Assembly: GCA_934162285.1 (NCBI GenBank)
Contig: CAKPHY010000001.1
Span: 29,748-93,747, forward strand
Length of the DNA: 64,000 bases
Source of the DNA: an uncultured Bacilli bacterium
GTDB lineage: Bacteria; Bacillota_I; Bacilli_A; RF39; UBA660
Direction of reading: 5' to 3'
The notes under the pieces were generated by a model. It saw only the letters and a list, made by a program, of their open reading frames with translations, was not told where the DNA came from and did not search any database. Below, piece by piece: positions 1 to 10,695 of the stretch (its first letter is position 1; every line of letters starts with the position of its first letter). The position numbers were made by a program, and so were the translations under genes.

Positions 1-292
1 ATGCACCAATATCAACAGAGATTATATCTCCATTTTTTAATTTTCTTTTACTTGGAATACCATGAACAACTTCATCATTGATTGATGTACAAATTGTTGC
101 TGGAAATCCTTCATAATTTAAGAAAGATGGTGTTGCGTCTTGGCTAATAATGAAATCATAAGCTAATTTATCTAATTCCTTAGTAGTAATACCTGGTTTT
201 ATAAATGGCTTTAAATAATTGTGAGTTGCCCCAACAATTGATCCAGCTTTTTTCATTAATTCAATTTCGCGCTCTGACTTAATTGTAATCAT
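1..292 (-). CDS. map: Methionine aminopeptidase type I, N-terminal part (runs off the window)
   Basis: Removes the initiator methionine from new proteins in the cytoplasm. Only the first ~97 residues are present. They match the MAP type I N-terminus: an [12 protein letters not shown] helix, a TTKELD segment, [17 protein letters not shown] and the start of [10 protein letters not shown], just before the metal-binding aspartates. The ATG lies 2 nt after the adk stop, in the usual secY-adk-map order of the spc operon. The catalytic metal ligands lie beyond the window edge, so integrity cannot be judged. Confidence 0.93.
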   Translation of the reverse strand, partial: MITIKSEREIELMKKAGSIVGATHNYLKPFIKPGITTKELDKLAYDFIISQDATPSFLNYEGFPATICTSINDEVVHGIPSKRKLKNGDIISVDIGA

Positions 293-294
293 TT

Positions 295-930
295 CTAATC
301 CTGACTATCTAGTATATTTTTGACATCTGCAAATGTATCTTCTTTTTTATCATGTGATTTTATAATATATAAGCAATTTTGATTACGATAGTAATCCAAT
401 AAACCTTGAACGTTATTTAAATAAGTATTAAATCTTACTTTGAATGATTCTTCATTATCATCACTTCTGCCTTGTAATTCGACATTACAATTATCACATA
501 AGTTAGCATTCTTTGGTTTCATTTCAGAATATTTATTATAAATCTTACCACATTTTGGACAAGATAGGCGTCCAAGTGTTCTTTCTAGAGCAACTTGCTC
601 TTCTACTTCTATATTAATTACAACATAATTGCTAAAAAATTTATCTAATATTTTGGCTTGATTTAAAGTTCTTGGAAAGCCATCCAAGACAACAGCAACA
701 TTACCTAATTCTTTTAATTTAGCTTGAAGTAATTTAGCTGTTGTTTCATCATCAATTAAAATTCCTTTAGAGATTTTTTCATGAATTTCACGATTTAATT
801 CTGTTGAATCATCTAAATCTCTAAATAATTGACCCATGGAAATATGTTTATATCCATATTCACGAACTAACAATTCACATTGAGTTCCTTTACCAGCAGC
901 TGGAGCACCATATAAAATAATGTTTTTCAT
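295..930 (-). CDS. adk: Adenylate kinase, zinc-LID type
   Basis: Catalyses ATP + AMP = 2 ADP. The P-loop [10 protein letters not shown] spans residues 8-17, and LDGFPRT is the AMP-site motif. The LID carries a CPKC...CDNC pair, which is the structural zinc site of Gram-positive adenylate kinases. At 211 aa it is close to the ~217 aa norm. The start ATG directly abuts the secY stop codon, with a GGGAGAAG ribosome-binding site inside the end of secY, so translation is probably coupled. It is the penultimate visible gene of the spc operon. Confidence 0.97.
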   Translation of the reverse strand: MKNIILYGAPAAGKGTQCELLVREYGYKHISMGQLFRDLDDSTELNREIHEKISKGILIDDETTAKLLQAKLKELGNVAVVLDGFPRTLNQAKILDKFFSNYVVINIEVEEQVALERTLGRLSCPKCGKIYNKYSEMKPKNANLCDNCNVELQGRSDDNEESFKVRFNTYLNNVQGLLDYYRNQNCLYIIKSHDKKEDTFADVKNILDSQD

Positions 931-2184
931 TTATCTTCTCCCTTTTGTATAATTTCTGCTTAATATTAAACTTTCTAATTGTTTGTAAGTTTCTAAGGCA
1001 ACACCGACAACTATTAATAATCCTGTACCACCTAAGGCAATACTACTGCTTAAACCAGTTATCCAAACAAATATTGTTGGTAATGCTGCTAATAAAGCAA
1101 GTAATGCAGCTCCGACAAAAGTTATATGATTTATTACATTTTTAATATAGGTAATTGTTGTTTCACCTGGACGCACACCTGGAATATAGCCACCATTTTT
1201 TTGTAAATTTTCAGCCATATCTTTTGGTTTTAATTGTGCATAAGTGTAAAAGTAAGAAAAACCAAATATTAATAAAATATAAAGTATAAATCCTGTTGGT
1301 GAAGTTGTTGATAACCACTTTTCAGTGAATGTTGTTATCTTTTCAACTTTGAAAAATTGAGCAATAAATGCTGGCATTTGTAATAATGCTGATGCAAATA
1401 TTACGGGAATAACTCCAGCAGAATTTAAACGGAATGGAATATAACTTTGTTTTCCTCCAACAGCCGTTGATTTATTGGCATATTGGATTGGTACTCTTCT
1501 TTCAGCATTTTCTTCAAAAACTACTGCAAGAACAATGAAAATATATAACAAGATATAAACAACAAATTTTATAATACCTGCTACTGTTGCACCTTCCATA
1601 AATATTTGGTAGGCTTGAACAAAGGTATTTGGTAAAGTCATTAAAATACCTGCCATGATAATCATTGAAATACCATTGCCGATTCCTTTTTGAGTCATTT
1701 GATCACCTAGCCATAATAGCAAAGATGTACCTGCTGTCATAACTAAAGCGAACTTTAAGTATTGTTCAAATGAACCTCCTTGAATAATTGCAAATGAGAA
1801 CATATATCCTTGGATAAATGCCATTGCAATTCCCAAGTAACGGGTAATTTTATTTAATTTTACTTGACCTGTATGTCCTTCTTTGGCTAAGTCAGCTAAA
1901 TATGGAATAATATCCATTTGTAATAACTGAATTATGAAAGAAGCAGTAATGTATGGAGATACTCCTAAAGCAAAAATTGAAAATTGCTCTAAAGCGCCAC
2001 CACCCATTACATTTAATAGTTGAAAATATTTTAATGTACTTAATCCTAATTGCGCTTTATTTATTCCTGGAATAACTATTGCTGTTCCTAATTTAAAAAT
2101 AAATAAGGCAAATAGAGTAAAATATATTTTCTTTCTTATATCTTTATTTTTGGGATTAAATATTTGCTTTAATGTTGCAAACAT
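931..2184 (-). CDS. secY: Protein translocase subunit SecY
   Basis: Channel-forming subunit of the Sec translocon in the cytoplasmic membrane. The 417 residues give about ten hydrophobic membrane segments. The plug region (VIPGINKAQLG) follows the first segment, and the conserved cytoplasmic loop GGYIPGVRPGETT lies before the last segments. It starts 1 nt after rplO with a GAGGTGAT ribosome-binding site. Its place between rplO and adk is the standard spc-operon context. Length and motifs are ordinary for the family. Confidence 0.97.
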   Translation of the reverse strand: MFATLKQIFNPKNKDIRKKIYFTLFALFIFKLGTAIVIPGINKAQLGLSTLKYFQLLNVMGGGALEQFSIFALGVSPYITASFIIQLLQMDIIPYLADLAKEGHTGQVKLNKITRYLGIAMAFIQGYMFSFAIIQGGSFEQYLKFALVMTAGTSLLLWLGDQMTQKGIGNGISMIIMAGILMTLPNTFVQAYQIFMEGATVAGIIKFVVYILLYIFIVLAVVFEENAERRVPIQYANKSTAVGGKQSYIPFRLNSAGVIPVIFASALLQMPAFIAQFFKVEKITTFTEKWLSTTSPTGFILYILLIFGFSYFYTYAQLKPKDMAENLQKNGGYIPGVRPGETTITYIKNVINHITFVGAALLALLAALPTIFVWITGLSSSIALGGTGLLIVVGVALETYKQLESLILSRNYTKGRR

Positions 2185-2185
2185 A

Positions 2186-2629
2186 TTAGATCACCTCTGC
2201 TTTTCCACCTATTTTTTCGATTTCTCTTAAGGCAGCATCAGAGAATTTGTTAGCTTTAACTGTGATCTTCTTTGTTAAAGTTCCATTGCCTAAAACCTTA
2301 ACTCCGTCTAATTGTTTTTTAATAAGTCCCATTTCTTTTAATAATTCCGGTGTTACTACAGCACCTTCTTCAAATTTATCTAAATCACTTAAATTAATAA
2401 CTGCATATCTTGTTTTAAATAATGCATTTTTGAATCCACGTTTTGGTAAACGACGGAATAATGGTAATTGGCCACCTTCGAAGCCTGGACGAACGCCGCC
2501 ACCGCTTCTAGCATTTTGACCTTTATGACCTTTTCCTGAAGTTTTTCCTAAACCTGATCCTGGTCCACGACCAACTCTTTTACGAGTTTGTTTAGCACCA
2601 ACTGGTGCATACATACAATTTAATTTCAT
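2186..2629 (-). CDS. rplO: 50S ribosomal protein L15
   Basis: Large-subunit protein of 147 aa. The basic, glycine-rich N-terminus ([19 protein letters not shown]) is diagnostic of L15. Its ATG overlaps the rpsE stop by one base (TAATG). In most Bacilli rpmD (L30) sits between rpsE and rplO; here there is no room for it. Confidence 0.97.
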   Translation of the reverse strand: MKLNCMYAPVGAKQTRKRVGRGPGSGLGKTSGKGHKGQNARSGGGVRPGFEGGQLPLFRRLPKRGFKNALFKTRYAVINLSDLDKFEEGAVVTPELLKEMGLIKKQLDGVKVLGNGTLTKKITVKANKFSDAALREIEKIGGKAEVI

Positions 2630-3132
2630 TATAATTCCTCAACTTTCTTACCACGAAGTTTAGCAACTTCTTCAGTAGTTTTTTGAGCAGCTAATGCCTT
2701 TAATGTTGCACGAGCCATATTAATTTTAGTGTTTGAACCTAATGATTTAGATAATACATCTTTAACGCCTGCTAATTCTAGTACGGCGCGAACTGGACCA
2801 CCTGCTTTAACTCCAGTACCTTCGGCAGCAGGTTTTAACATAACTTTACTAGCGCCTTCAACACCGTAAGCTTCATGTGGAATAGTACGACCATCAACGA
2901 TTGAAACTTTAACGATATCTTTTGCTGCAGCTGCACTGGCTTTTTTAATTGCATCTGGAACTTCGTTTGCTTTTCCAGTACCAATTCCTACTAAGCCATT
3001 ACGATTTCCAACTGCAACAGTCGCTGAAAAACGGAAATGACGACCACCTTTTGTTACTTTCGTAACACGACCAATATTGATTATTTCTTCATCATATTGT
3101 TTTTGACGTGGTTCTCTTTTAGCTTTTTCCAT
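2629..3132 (-). CDS. rpsE: 30S ribosomal protein S5
   Basis: Small-subunit protein involved in decoding fidelity, 167 aa. The N-terminal double-stranded-RNA-binding fold contains [21 protein letters not shown], seen here as [14 protein letters not shown], followed by [18 protein letters not shown]. The C-terminal half has [20 protein letters not shown]. It is directly followed by rplO with a one-base overlap and no intervening rpmD. Start ATG has a good GGAGG ribosome-binding site. Confidence 0.97.
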   Translation of the reverse strand: MEKAKREPRQKQYDEEIINIGRVTKVTKGGRHFRFSATVAVGNRNGLVGIGTGKANEVPDAIKKASAAAAKDIVKVSIVDGRTIPHEAYGVEGASKVMLKPAAEGTGVKAGGPVRAVLELAGVKDVLSKSLGSNTKINMARATLKALAAQKTTEEVAKLRGKKVEEL

Positions 3133-3145
3133 TGTTTTCCTCCTT

Positions 3146-3508
3146 TTAGAATTCTAATCCATTTTCACGTGCTGCTTCTGCTAAAGCTTTAACACGTCCA
3201 TGATAAAGGTAGCCACCTCTATCAAATACTACTTTAGTTATTTTTGCTTCTTTTGCTCTTTTAGCAAGAAGAACGCCAACTTGAATAGCAGCTTCTACAT
3301 TGCTACCATTTTCAAGTTTTAATTCTTTATCGATAGAAGAAGCACTAACTAATGTACGAGCATTTTCGTCATCAATAATTTGTGCAAAAATGTTAGCATT
3401 TGATCTATATACATTTAAACGTGGAACACTTGGAGTGCCTACTACATTTTTTCTTACACGATCATGTCTTAATTTTCGCATTTCATTACGAGATTCTTTT
3501 TTAATCAT
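3146..3508 (-). CDS. rplR: 50S ribosomal protein L18
   Basis: 5S rRNA-binding protein of the central protuberance, 120 aa, the normal length. Recognised by [24 protein letters not shown] near the N-terminus (key residues R-R-V-R and RLNVYRS) and by the C-terminal [24 protein letters not shown] block. It lies between rplF and rpsE as in the canonical spc operon. Confidence 0.97.
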   Translation of the reverse strand: MIKKESRNEMRKLRHDRVRKNVVGTPSVPRLNVYRSNANIFAQIIDDENARTLVSASSIDKELKLENGSNVEAAIQVGVLLAKRAKEAKITKVVFDRGGYLYHGRVKALAEAARENGLEF

Positions 3509-3531
3509 GAGTATTACTCTCCTTTACTTAA

Positions 3532-4062
3532 TTAAGCCGCTTTTTTACCGACTTTACGACGAATTACTTCGCCACTATAACGAATACCTTTTCCCTTATA
3601 TGGTTCTGGTTTTCTAATTTTTCTAATGTTAGCAGCATATTCGCCTACAAGACATTTATCAATACCTCTTATAAATAATTCAGTGTTGCTTGGAGATTCC
3701 AATTTAATGCCTTCAGGAATATCTACTTCAACTGGATGTGAGAATCCAGCAGTTATAACTAATTGGTTACCTTTTAGAGCAAAACGATATCCTACACCTA
3801 CAGCTTCTAATTTCTTTTCAAAACCATCTGTAACACCAATAATAGCATTATGAAGATTGGCATTAACTGTACCATGTAAATTTTTAATTGTATCATTATC
3901 TCTAGTAACGATAGCTTCTGTTCCATGTATATTAACATTAATTCCATTTGGAACTACAACGTTTAACTCACCTTTTGGTCCAGCAACATGAACGTTACCT
4001 TCACCAACAGTGATAGTTACAGAAGCTGGTATAGTTAAAATTTTATTACCTATACGACTCAT
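3532..4062 (-). CDS. rplF: 50S ribosomal protein L6
   Basis: Large-subunit protein near the factor-binding site, 176 aa. It begins MSRIGNKILTIPASV and ends with the conserved EPYKGKGIRYSGEVIRRK block. The two repeated alpha/beta halves typical of L6 are both present. The gene order rpsH-rplF-rplR is canonical. Confidence 0.97.
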   Translation of the reverse strand: MSRIGNKILTIPASVTITVGEGNVHVAGPKGELNVVVPNGINVNIHGTEAIVTRDNDTIKNLHGTVNANLHNAIIGVTDGFEKKLEAVGVGYRFALKGNQLVITAGFSHPVEVDIPEGIKLESPSNTELFIRGIDKCLVGEYAANIRKIRKPEPYKGKGIRYSGEVIRRKVGKKAA

Positions 4063-4077
4063 AATATCTCTCCATTT

Positions 4078-4473
4078 CTACCAGATATAAGCTAATACTT
4101 CGCCGCCAAGATTTTCTTTTCTTGCATTTTTATCAGTCATTAAACCTTTTGATGTTGATAATATTGCAATACCTAAACCATTTAATACTTTTGGCACCTC
4201 ATCAGCTTTAACGTAAACACGTAATCCTGGTTTTGAGATTCTCTTTAAGCCAGTGATAACACGTTCTCTTTTTTCTGTATATCTTAAACTTAAGACAATA
4301 GTATTTTGAACACTATTTTTCTTAATTTTGTAATCATTTATAAACCCTTCTTCTTTTAAAATACGGGCAATTTCTTCTTTTAGTTTTGAAGCGGGTACTT
4401 CAACTTCTTTATCGCGCATTTGATTTGCATTACGAACTCTTGTAAGCATATCTGCGATTGGATCTGTTACCAT
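4078..4473 (-). CDS. rpsH: 30S ribosomal protein S8
   Basis: Central-domain 16S rRNA-binding protein, 131 aa. The N-terminus [14 protein letters not shown] and the C-terminal [26 protein letters not shown] are family signatures. In bacteria with a full spc operon S8 is the translational repressor acting near rplE; no S8 target site was identified here. Confidence 0.97.
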   Translation of the reverse strand: MVTDPIADMLTRVRNANQMRDKEVEVPASKLKEEIARILKEEGFINDYKIKKNSVQNTIVLSLRYTEKRERVITGLKRISKPGLRVYVKADEVPKVLNGLGIAILSTSKGLMTDKNARKENLGGEVLAYIW

Positions 4474-4494
4474 ATATATCCTCCCTTCATTATC

Positions 4495-4680
4495 CTACCA
4501 GCTAGATTTTTTCATTCCTGGTATTTGTCCTTTATAAGCTAACTCTCTAAAACAGATACGACAAATGCCATATTTACTAAGAACTGCATGTGGTCTTCCA
4601 CAACGAGTGCATCGTGTGTAAGCACGTGTAGAGAACTTAGGTTTACGGTTAGCTTTTATAATCATGCTTTTTTTAGCCAT
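4495..4680 (-). CDS. rpsN: 30S ribosomal protein S14, zinc-binding type Z
   Basis: Small-subunit head protein of 61 aa. This is the short, zinc-containing S14 form: [11 protein letters not shown] followed by [12 protein letters not shown] supplies the four cysteines. The longer zinc-free paralogue found in some Bacilli is not in this window. The C-terminal [11 protein letters not shown] is characteristic. Confidence 0.97.
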   Translation of the reverse strand: MAKKSMIIKANRKPKFSTRAYTRCTRCGRPHAVLSKYGICRICFRELAYKGQIPGMKKSSW

Positions 4681-4699
4681 AAATTCCTCCTAATTATAG

Positions 4700-5239
4700 T
4701 TATTTTTTAAACGGCATCCCAAAGCCTTTTAATAAATCATACGCTTCTTCATTTGACTTAGCTGTTGTTACAAATACAACGTCCATTCCACGTACTTTAA
4801 CTACGTTATCGTATTCAATTTCAGAAAAAATTAATTGTTCTGTTAATCCTAATGTATAGTTTCCTCTACCATCGAATGATTTTGGAGAAATACCTCTAAA
4901 ATCTCTTACACGTGGTAATGCTATACGAATTAATTTTTCTAAGAAGTTATACATATTTTCACCTCTTAGAGTAACTTTACAACCAATTGATTGTCCGGCT
5001 CTTAATTTGAAACCAGCAATTGCTTTTTTAGCTTTTGTTGCAACTGGTTTTTGACCTGTAATTAATTCTAATTCATTCATTGCAGCTTCTAATAATTTTG
5101 AATTAGTTGTTGCATCTCCTGTACCAATATTTACTACAATCTTTTCAAGTTTTGGAACATTCATTACAGTTGTATATTTATATTTTTCCATCATTGAAGG
5201 TACGATTTCTTTTGTATATTTTTCTTTTAGGTGGTTCAT
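4700..5239 (-). CDS. rplE: 50S ribosomal protein L5
   Basis: 5S rRNA-binding protein, 179 aa, the usual length. Signatures seen are VNIGTGDA, the [23 protein letters not shown] block, [24 protein letters not shown] and the C-terminal GFGMPFKK. Position between rplX and rpsN is canonical. Confidence 0.97.
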   Translation of the reverse strand: MNHLKEKYTKEIVPSMMEKYKYTTVMNVPKLEKIVVNIGTGDATTNSKLLEAAMNELELITGQKPVATKAKKAIAGFKLRAGQSIGCKVTLRGENMYNFLEKLIRIALPRVRDFRGISPKSFDGRGNYTLGLTEQLIFSEIEYDNVVKVRGMDVVFVTTAKSNEEAYDLLKGFGMPFKK

Positions 5240-5256
5240 AAATACCCTCCTTCCAA

Positions 5257-5565
5257 TTAATCAAGGCTTTCATTAGAAGTGCGTGCAATTCTAATCTTCT
5301 TGCCTTTTTTATCTACAGTATGACCGATACGAGTAGGTTTATTTGTTTTTGGATCAATTAACATTACATTTGATGCATGAATTGGTGCTTCGCGATCAAC
5401 GATACTACCTTCTCTTTGTCCATTTGGTTTCAAATGTTTCTTACGAATATTAACGCCTTCAACAACAACTCTGTTTTCATCACGAAGGATTTGAGTAATT
5501 TTACCTTGTTTTCCCTTTGATGATCCAGAAATAACTACTACTTTATCTCCAGTTTTAAAGTTCAT
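5257..5565 (-). CDS. rplX: 50S ribosomal protein L24
   Basis: Assembly-initiator protein of the large subunit, 102 aa. The KOW motif [18 protein letters not shown] occupies residues ~6-23 and is followed by [13 protein letters not shown]. Start ATG is preceded by AAAGGAGGT. Canonical position between rplN and rplE. Confidence 0.97.
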   Translation of the reverse strand: MNFKTGDKVVVISGSSKGKQGKITQILRDENRVVVEGVNIRKKHLKPNGQREGSIVDREAPIHASNVMLIDPKTNKPTRIGHTVDKKGKKIRIARTSNESLD

Positions 5566-5583
5566 GTTTTACCTCCTTTAAGG

Positions 5584-5952
5584 TTATAATACTTCTTTTG
5601 CTAGTGATACGATCTTCATATAATCTTTATCACGTAATTCACGAGCAACTGGTCCAAATACACGAGTTCCAACTGGGCTCTTATCGTCTTTAATTATAAC
5701 GCAAGCGTTATCGTCAAATTTTATATAAGATCCATCGGCTCTTCTAAGACCAAATTTACTTCTAACAACTACAGCTTTTACAACTTTACCCTTGCGAACT
5801 GTACCATTAGGAGTAGCTTTTTTAATAGCCCCTACGACTACATCTCCAATATTTCCTGTTTTAACTTTGCTTCCTCCAAGAACACGGATAACAGATAGTT
5901 CACGTGCTCCTGAGTTATCAGCAACTTTCAAACGACTTTCTGGTTGAATCAT
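5584..5952 (-). CDS. rplN: 50S ribosomal protein L14
   Basis: Large-subunit protein at the subunit interface, 122 aa. It begins [16 protein letters not shown] and contains [15 protein letters not shown] and the C-terminal [24 protein letters not shown], all family signatures. Canonical position after rpsQ. Confidence 0.98.
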   Translation of the reverse strand: MIQPESRLKVADNSGARELSVIRVLGGSKVKTGNIGDVVVGAIKKATPNGTVRKGKVVKAVVVRSKFGLRRADGSYIKFDDNACVIIKDDKSPVGTRVFGPVARELRDKDYMKIVSLAKEVL

Positions 5953-5976
5953 AATTAATCCTCCTATCGTTTACAA

Positions 5977-6237
5977 TTATAGAATAATTGCTTTTTCTAC
6001 AACTTCTACTAGACGGAAATGCTTTGTTTTTGAAAGCGGTCTAGTTTCAGCTATACGTACTATATCACCAGTTTGTGCAACACAGTTTTCATCATGTGCA
6101 GCATATTTTTTAGAGTATTTAACACGTTTTCCATATTTTGAATTAACTTTGTAAGTTTCAACTAATACTGTAATAGTTTTATCACACTTGTTGCTAACAA
6201 CTTTACCAACTAATTCTCTTGCGTTTTTCTTTTCCAT
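5977..6237 (-). CDS. rpsQ: 30S ribosomal protein S17
   Basis: Early-assembly 16S rRNA-binding protein, 86 aa from the chosen start. An upstream in-frame ATG exists at 6249, but the bases right after it form a GGAGG ribosome-binding site 5 nt before the second ATG (6237), and homologues begin at [12 protein letters not shown] therefore start at 6237. Signatures are [18 protein letters not shown] and [20 protein letters not shown]. Confidence 0.96.
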   Translation of the reverse strand: MEKKNARELVGKVVSNKCDKTITVLVETYKVNSKYGKRVKYSKKYAAHDENCVAQTGDIVRIAETRPLSKTKHFRLVEVVEKAIIL

Positions 6238-6248
6238 AAATACCTCCA

Positions 6249-6437
6249 TTATTTTTCACGTTCACGTAAGATTGTTTTCATACGTGCAACTAACTTTCTT
6301 AGTTCTCTAATTCTTGAAGGTTTTTCTAAATTACCTGACGCTTGGCTCATACGCAAATTAAATAATTCTTCTTTTGATTCAGCAATCTTCTTATTTAATT
6401 CTTCATTGCTTAATGCTCTAATATCTTTATTATTCAT
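6249..6437 (-). CDS. rpmC: 50S ribosomal protein L29
   Basis: Two-helix protein at the peptide exit, 62 aa from the chosen start. [18 protein letters not shown] aligns with the usual L29 start (M-KANEIRDLT), so the ATG at 6437 is preferred over the in-frame ATG at 6449. The start overlaps the rplP stop by 8 nt (ATGAATAA). [17 protein letters not shown] and [17 protein letters not shown] are family blocks. Confidence 0.94.
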   Translation of the reverse strand: MNNKDIRALSNEELNKKIAESKEELFNLRMSQASGNLEKPSRIRELRKLVARMKTILREREK

Positions 6438-6855
6438 GCGCTTCACCATCTTTCTTTACAAATTTACATCTAATTGGTAATTTATGCATTGCTAAACGTA
6501 ATGCTTCACGAGCTGTTGCTTCGTCAACTTCACCAATTTCAAACATAATTTTATTTTTCTTAACAACTGCAACCCATACTTCTGGTTGACCTTTACCTTT
6601 ACCCATACGAGTTTCTAAAGGAATTTTAGTTAATGATAAGTGTGGGAAAATATTTATCCAAACTTTTCCACCACGTTTCATATAACGAGTCATAGCAACA
6701 CGAGCTGCTTCAATTTGTTGTTGTGTAATCCATGCACCTTCTAAGGCCATAAGACCATATTCACCAAAGTGTAATTCTGTATTACCTTTAGCTACACCGT
6801 CATATCTTAAACGATGAGGACGACGGTACTTAGTTCTTTTTGGTATTACTGCCAT
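6430..6855 (-). CDS. rplP: 50S ribosomal protein L16
   Basis: Contacts tRNA in the large subunit; 141 aa. [11 protein letters not shown] at the N-terminus, [35 protein letters not shown] (only the core G-x-A-x4-QIEAAR named here) and the [15 protein letters not shown] block identify it. The start lies 26 nt inside the end of rpsC, so the two genes overlap in different frames. Confidence 0.97.
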   Translation of the reverse strand: MAVIPKRTKYRRPHRLRYDGVAKGNTELHFGEYGLMALEGAWITQQQIEAARVAMTRYMKRGGKVWINIFPHLSLTKIPLETRMGKGKGQPEVWVAVVKKNKIMFEIGEVDEATAREALRLAMHKLPIRCKFVKKDGEAHE

Positions 6856-7507
6856 GTTCTTTTCCCCCTTCGTTTTTCTTAGCTAAGATTTCGCCTTTAT
6901 AGATCCAAACCTTAACACCGATTTTTCCATATGTTGTATCTGCTTCTACATGAGCATAATCAACATCAGCTCTTAAAGTATGAAGTGGAATATTTCCTTC
7001 AGTATAACCTTCAGTTCTTGCCATATCAGCTCCGCCTAAACGTCCTGAAACAGCAGTTTTAATTCCTTTTGCTCCAGCCTTCATAGTATTACGAATTGCT
7101 CTTTTTTGAGAAACTCTGAATGAAACTCTGTTTTCAATTTGATGAGCAATTCCTTCAGCAACTAGTCTTGCATTTAAATCTGGATTCTTAACTTCCATAA
7201 TAGAAATTGAAATATCTTCTTTAACTAGTTTTGATAATTCTTTTTTGATCTTTTCGATTTCTTCACCACTGTGTCCGATTACTACACCTGGCTTAGCAGT
7301 ATTAATAATTACTTCTGTTTTTCCGTTACTTCTTTCAATAACGATACTTGCAACAGCAGCATCTTTTAATTTTGCGTATAAAAACTTACGGATCTTAACA
7401 TCGTTTTCTAGGAATTTTGCAAAATCTTTATTTCCTGCATACCACTTTGATTCCCAAGTCTTATTAATTCCCATTCTAAGTCCTATTGGACTAACTTTTT
7501 GACCCAC
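6830..7507 (-). CDS. rpsC: 30S ribosomal protein S3
   Basis: Small-subunit protein at the mRNA entry, 225 aa. It begins [14 protein letters not shown]. The KH domain is around residues 60-110 with [20 protein letters not shown] (GxxG-type loop VIGHSGEE). The C-terminal half holds [20 protein letters not shown]. The last ~15 residues ([14 protein letters not shown] region) form a polar tail that overlaps rplP. Confidence 0.97.
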   Translation of the reverse strand: MGQKVSPIGLRMGINKTWESKWYAGNKDFAKFLENDVKIRKFLYAKLKDAAVASIVIERSNGKTEVIINTAKPGVVIGHSGEEIEKIKKELSKLVKEDISISIMEVKNPDLNARLVAEGIAHQIENRVSFRVSQKRAIRNTMKAGAKGIKTAVSGRLGGADMARTEGYTEGNIPLHTLRADVDYAHVEADTTYGKIGVKVWIYKGEILAKKNEGGKEHGSNTKKN

Positions 7508-7524
7508 GAGTTTACCTCCTTTAT

Positions 7525-7860
7525 CTAATTTCTATCACTAACAACGATTGTTATGTGACTTGTTCTTTTCTTAATTGGTTCAACGTGTCCACGTGATCCA
7601 AATCTCATTCTTTTTAAGGTTCTACCTTCATTTATGAAGGCTTCTTTTACATATAAATTATCTTTATTTAATCCTAAATTATTTTCAGCATTAGCTGTAG
7701 CAGAAATTAATACTTTACGAATTAATCTAGCTGATTCTTTATTTAAATTTTTAAGAATAATGTCAGCTTCTTTTACTGATTTTCCTCTGATTAAATCGAT
7801 AACTAAGCGTGCTTTACGAGGTACAGTTCTTACCTCTTTTGCAGTAGCTCTAGCTTCCAT
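7525..7860 (-). CDS. rplV: 50S ribosomal protein L22
   Basis: Exit-tunnel protein, 111 aa. [20 protein letters not shown] at the N-terminus and the C-terminal beta-hairpin region [28 protein letters not shown] are diagnostic. Canonical place between rpsS and rpsC. Confidence 0.97.
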   Translation of the reverse strand: MEARATAKEVRTVPRKARLVIDLIRGKSVKEADIILKNLNKESARLIRKVLISATANAENNLGLNKDNLYVKEAFINEGRTLKRMRFGSRGHVEPIKKRTSHITIVVSDRN

Positions 7861-7879
7861 TTCTGAAACCTCCTATCTT

Positions 7880-8152
7880 CTATTTACTTTCTTTATCGGT
7901 TCCGTGTCCACCAAACTTACGAGTAAGTGCAAATTCACCTAATTTGTGGCCTACCATATCTTCTGTTACATAAACTGGAATAAATTCTTTTCCATTATGA
8001 ACTGCAAATGTATGACCAATGAAATCAGGGAATATAGTAGAACGACGTGACCATGTTTTAATAACTTCTTTTTTACCACTTTCATTTAAAGCTTTAACTT
8101 TTTTCATTAAAGATTCATCTGCAAATGGTCCTTTTTTTAAACTTCTAGCCAT
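7880..8152 (-). CDS. rpsS: 30S ribosomal protein S19
   Basis: Head protein of the small subunit, 90 aa. [44 protein letters not shown] (core [14 protein letters not shown]) and the [14 protein letters not shown] terminus are family signatures. Confidence 0.98.
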   Translation of the reverse strand: MARSLKKGPFADESLMKKVKALNESGKKEVIKTWSRRSTIFPDFIGHTFAVHNGKEFIPVYVTEDMVGHKLGEFALTRKFGGHGTDKESK

Positions 8153-8168
8153 TTATATCATCCTTTCA

Positions 8169-8999
8169 CTATTTTTTACGACGACGTACTATTAACTTAT
8201 TAGAAGCTTTTTTATTCTTACGTGTCTTGTAACCAAGTGCTGGCTTACCCCATGGAGTAACAGGTCCTTTACGTCCGATTGGTGCACGACCTTCACCACC
8301 ACCGTGTGGGTGATCGTTAGGGTTCATAACAGAACCACGAACAGTTGGTTTAATACCCATGTGACGTTTGCGTCCAGCTTTTCCAATGTTTACTAGTTCG
8401 TGATCTAAGTTTCCTACTACACCAATAGTAGCACGACAAATTCCTAATACTTTACGAACTTCGCCACTATTTAAACGGATAAGTACATACTTTCCTTCAC
8501 TACCTAATATTTGAACACTTGAACCAGCTGATCTTGCAAGTTGTCCACCTTTTCCAGGTTTTAATTCAACATTATGTACTAATGTACCTTCTGGAATTTT
8601 ATTTAATGGTAAATTGTTACCTACTTTAATATCAGCATTTTCGCCGCTTTCGATTTTATCTCCAACTTTAATTCCGTTTGGAGCTAATATGTATCTTTTT
8701 TCGCCATCGGCATATGTAATTAAGGCAATGTTTGCTGTTCTGTTTGGATCATATTCGATAGAACTTACAGTTCCAACAATGCCATCTTTTAAACGTTTGA
8801 AATCAATTAAACGGTATTTTCTTTTTGCGCCACCACCACGGTGTCTTAAAGTAATTTTACCTTGATTATTACGTCCGCCATTTTTCTTTAATGTAATAAC
8901 TAATGATTTTTCAGGAGTGGCCTTTGTAAGAACATCATTGATTAATGTTGACATGCCACGTTGACCGTTAGTCATTGACTTATAATTTTTTACTGGCAT
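8169..8999 (-). CDS. rplB: 50S ribosomal protein L2
   Basis: Peptidyl-transferase-centre protein, 276 aa. It contains [20 protein letters not shown], the SH3-like centre [20 protein letters not shown], and the C-terminal [29 protein letters not shown] stretch (core HPHGGGEGR with the functionally important histidine). Length is typical. Confidence 0.98.
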   Translation of the reverse strand: MPVKNYKSMTNGQRGMSTLINDVLTKATPEKSLVITLKKNGGRNNQGKITLRHRGGGAKRKYRLIDFKRLKDGIVGTVSSIEYDPNRTANIALITYADGEKRYILAPNGIKVGDKIESGENADIKVGNNLPLNKIPEGTLVHNVELKPGKGGQLARSAGSSVQILGSEGKYVLIRLNSGEVRKVLGICRATIGVVGNLDHELVNIGKAGRKRHMGIKPTVRGSVMNPNDHPHGGGEGRAPIGRKGPVTPWGKPALGYKTRKNKKASNKLIVRRRKK

Positions 9000-9017
9000 A
9001 CTTTTCCTCCTTCAAGA

Positions 9018-9299
9018 TTAGTTAAGTTCGATTGAACTTCCTTCTTTTAACTTAACAATTGCTTTTTTAACTTTGTTAGTTTTTCCAGTATAACGACCAA
9101 CTCTTCTATCTTTTGGTCTTACTGTTACAGTGTTAACACTTGCAACTTTTACTTTGAATACTTCTTCAATTGCTTGTTTAATTTGTATTTTATTAGCTTT
9201 AACATCTACACTAAATGTATATGTGTTAGCATTTTGTGCTAAATCTGAACTTTTTTCAGTTATGATTTTGCCTTTAATAATATCGCGTGCGTTACTCAT
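9018..9299 (-). CDS. rplW: 50S ribosomal protein L23
   Basis: Exit-site protein that docks SRP and trigger factor, 93 aa. [21 protein letters not shown] and [25 protein letters not shown] (core [13 protein letters not shown]) are family blocks. Its ATG overlaps the rplD stop by one base, implying coupled translation. Confidence 0.97.
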   Translation of the reverse strand: MSNARDIIKGKIITEKSSDLAQNANTYTFSVDVKANKIQIKQAIEEVFKVKVASVNTVTVRPKDRRVGRYTGKTNKVKKAIVKLKEGSSIELN

Positions 9300-9922
9300 T
9301 ATTTTAAAGCCTCCTCAATATTTTTAAGAGCAGTTTCAGTTATGATTAATTTATCAGCACTTACTACATCTAAAGTATTGATTTCATTAGCTTCTAATAA
9401 AATAACATTATTTAAATTACGAGTTGCTAAGATTAAGTTATCATTTAATTCATCAACAACAATTAAAGTTTTCTTAGTTGCTCCTAATGTATTTAATAAA
9501 TTCTTAACTTCTTTTGTTTTATTACTTTCTAAAGCAAAATTATCAACAACGATTAATTCGCTTCCTAATACTTTATATGAAAGAGCTGATTTTAATGCTA
9601 AACGTCTTTCTTTCTTATTCATTTTAACTTTGTATGAACGTGGATGTGGTCCGAATACAATTCCACCACCTGGCCAGTTAGGAGATCTACGACTTCCTTG
9701 ACGAGCACGTCCAGTACCTTTTTGACGCCATGGTTTTGCGCCACCACCACTCACTTCGCTGCGAGTTTTAGTGCTAGCAGTTCCTTGACGTAAAGATGCT
9801 TGTGATAAAACGATGGCATCATATAATACAGCATCATTTGGTTCAATTGCCCAAATTTCTGTATTTAATGTTACATCTTTAACTTTATCACCTTTAGTAT
9901 TTAATACAGATACTTTACTCAT
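9299..9922 (-). CDS. rplD: 50S ribosomal protein L4
   Basis: Large-subunit protein with an extended loop in the exit tunnel, 207 aa. The loop is clear: [49 protein letters not shown] (core [15 protein letters not shown]). In several bacteria L4 represses its own S10 operon through the leader RNA; the leader here (11005-11138) is a possible target, which is inference only. Confidence 0.97.
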   Translation of the reverse strand: MSKVSVLNTKGDKVKDVTLNTEIWAIEPNDAVLYDAIVLSQASLRQGTASTKTRSEVSGGGAKPWRQKGTGRARQGSRRSPNWPGGGIVFGPHPRSYKVKMNKKERRLALKSALSYKVLGSELIVVDNFALESNKTKEVKNLLNTLGATKKTLIVVDELNDNLILATRNLNNVILLEANEINTLDVVSADKLIITETALKNIEEALK

Positions 9923-9934
9923 TTATTTGCCCTC

Positions 9935-10687
9935 CTACTCGTTTACACTTTCTGAAGTTTCGTTTTCTACTGCTTCTGCAGCTTCTTCTTTAACTTCTTC
10001 TACAGCATCAACAACAGTTTCATAGCAAACCAATTCTTCTGCTTCATTAACTTTTCCTGGAGTTTTTGTAGATGTTTTAATAAATACTAATGATTGTTTA
10101 GCACCTGGAATATTTCCTTTTACTAAAATTACATTTTCTTTAGCATCTACAGCAACTATTTCTAAGTTTTGAATTGTTACTGTTAATTGACCCATATGGC
10201 CTGGTAATTTTTTACCTGGTATAACTCTCATTGGTCTCATTGTTCCTAATGAACCTGGTCTTCTATGATAATGTGAACCATGTCCCATAGGTCCTCTTGA
10301 TTGACCATGACGTTTAATAACGCCTTGGAACCCTTTACCTTTAGTAGTTCCTGTTACATCAACAACTTCACCTTCAGTAAAGATATCAACTTTGATTTCT
10401 TGACCAAGTGTATAGTTATTTACGTCTACACCTTTGATTTCTTTAAAGAAGCGCTTAGGTGTTGTGTTTGCTTTATTAGTGTGACCTAATGAAGCTTTTG
10501 TTGCTAACTTTTCGCGTTTAGTATCAAAACCTAATTGAATAGCTTCATAACCATCGTTTTCTTTTGTCTTAATTTGTGTTACCACATTTGGTTCAACTGA
10601 AACAACTGTTACTGGTATCAATTTTCCTGATTTTGTAAACACTTGAGTCATTCCGATCTTACGACCTAAGATTCCTTTCATTTCCAT
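9935..10687 (-). CDS. rplC: 50S ribosomal protein L3 with acidic C-terminal tail
   Basis: Early-assembly large-subunit protein. [32 protein letters not shown] and [22 protein letters not shown] (core [17 protein letters not shown]) identify it. At 250 aa it is ~40 residues longer than the ~209 aa common in Bacilli. The extra part is an acidic tail ([19 protein letters not shown]) that lacks L3 features. The first ATG is used because it is 4 nt after a GGAGG; a second ATG two codons on is possible. Confidence 0.96.
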   Translation of the reverse strand: MEMKGILGRKIGMTQVFTKSGKLIPVTVVSVEPNVVTQIKTKENDGYEAIQLGFDTKREKLATKASLGHTNKANTTPKRFFKEIKGVDVNNYTLGQEIKVDIFTEGEVVDVTGTTKGKGFQGVIKRHGQSRGPMGHGSHYHRRPGSLGTMRPMRVIPGKKLPGHMGQLTVTIQNLEIVAVDAKENVILVKGNIPGAKQSLVFIKTSTKTPGKVNEAEELVCYETVVDAVEEVKEEAAEAVENETSESVNE

Positions 10688-10695
10688 ATTTCCTC

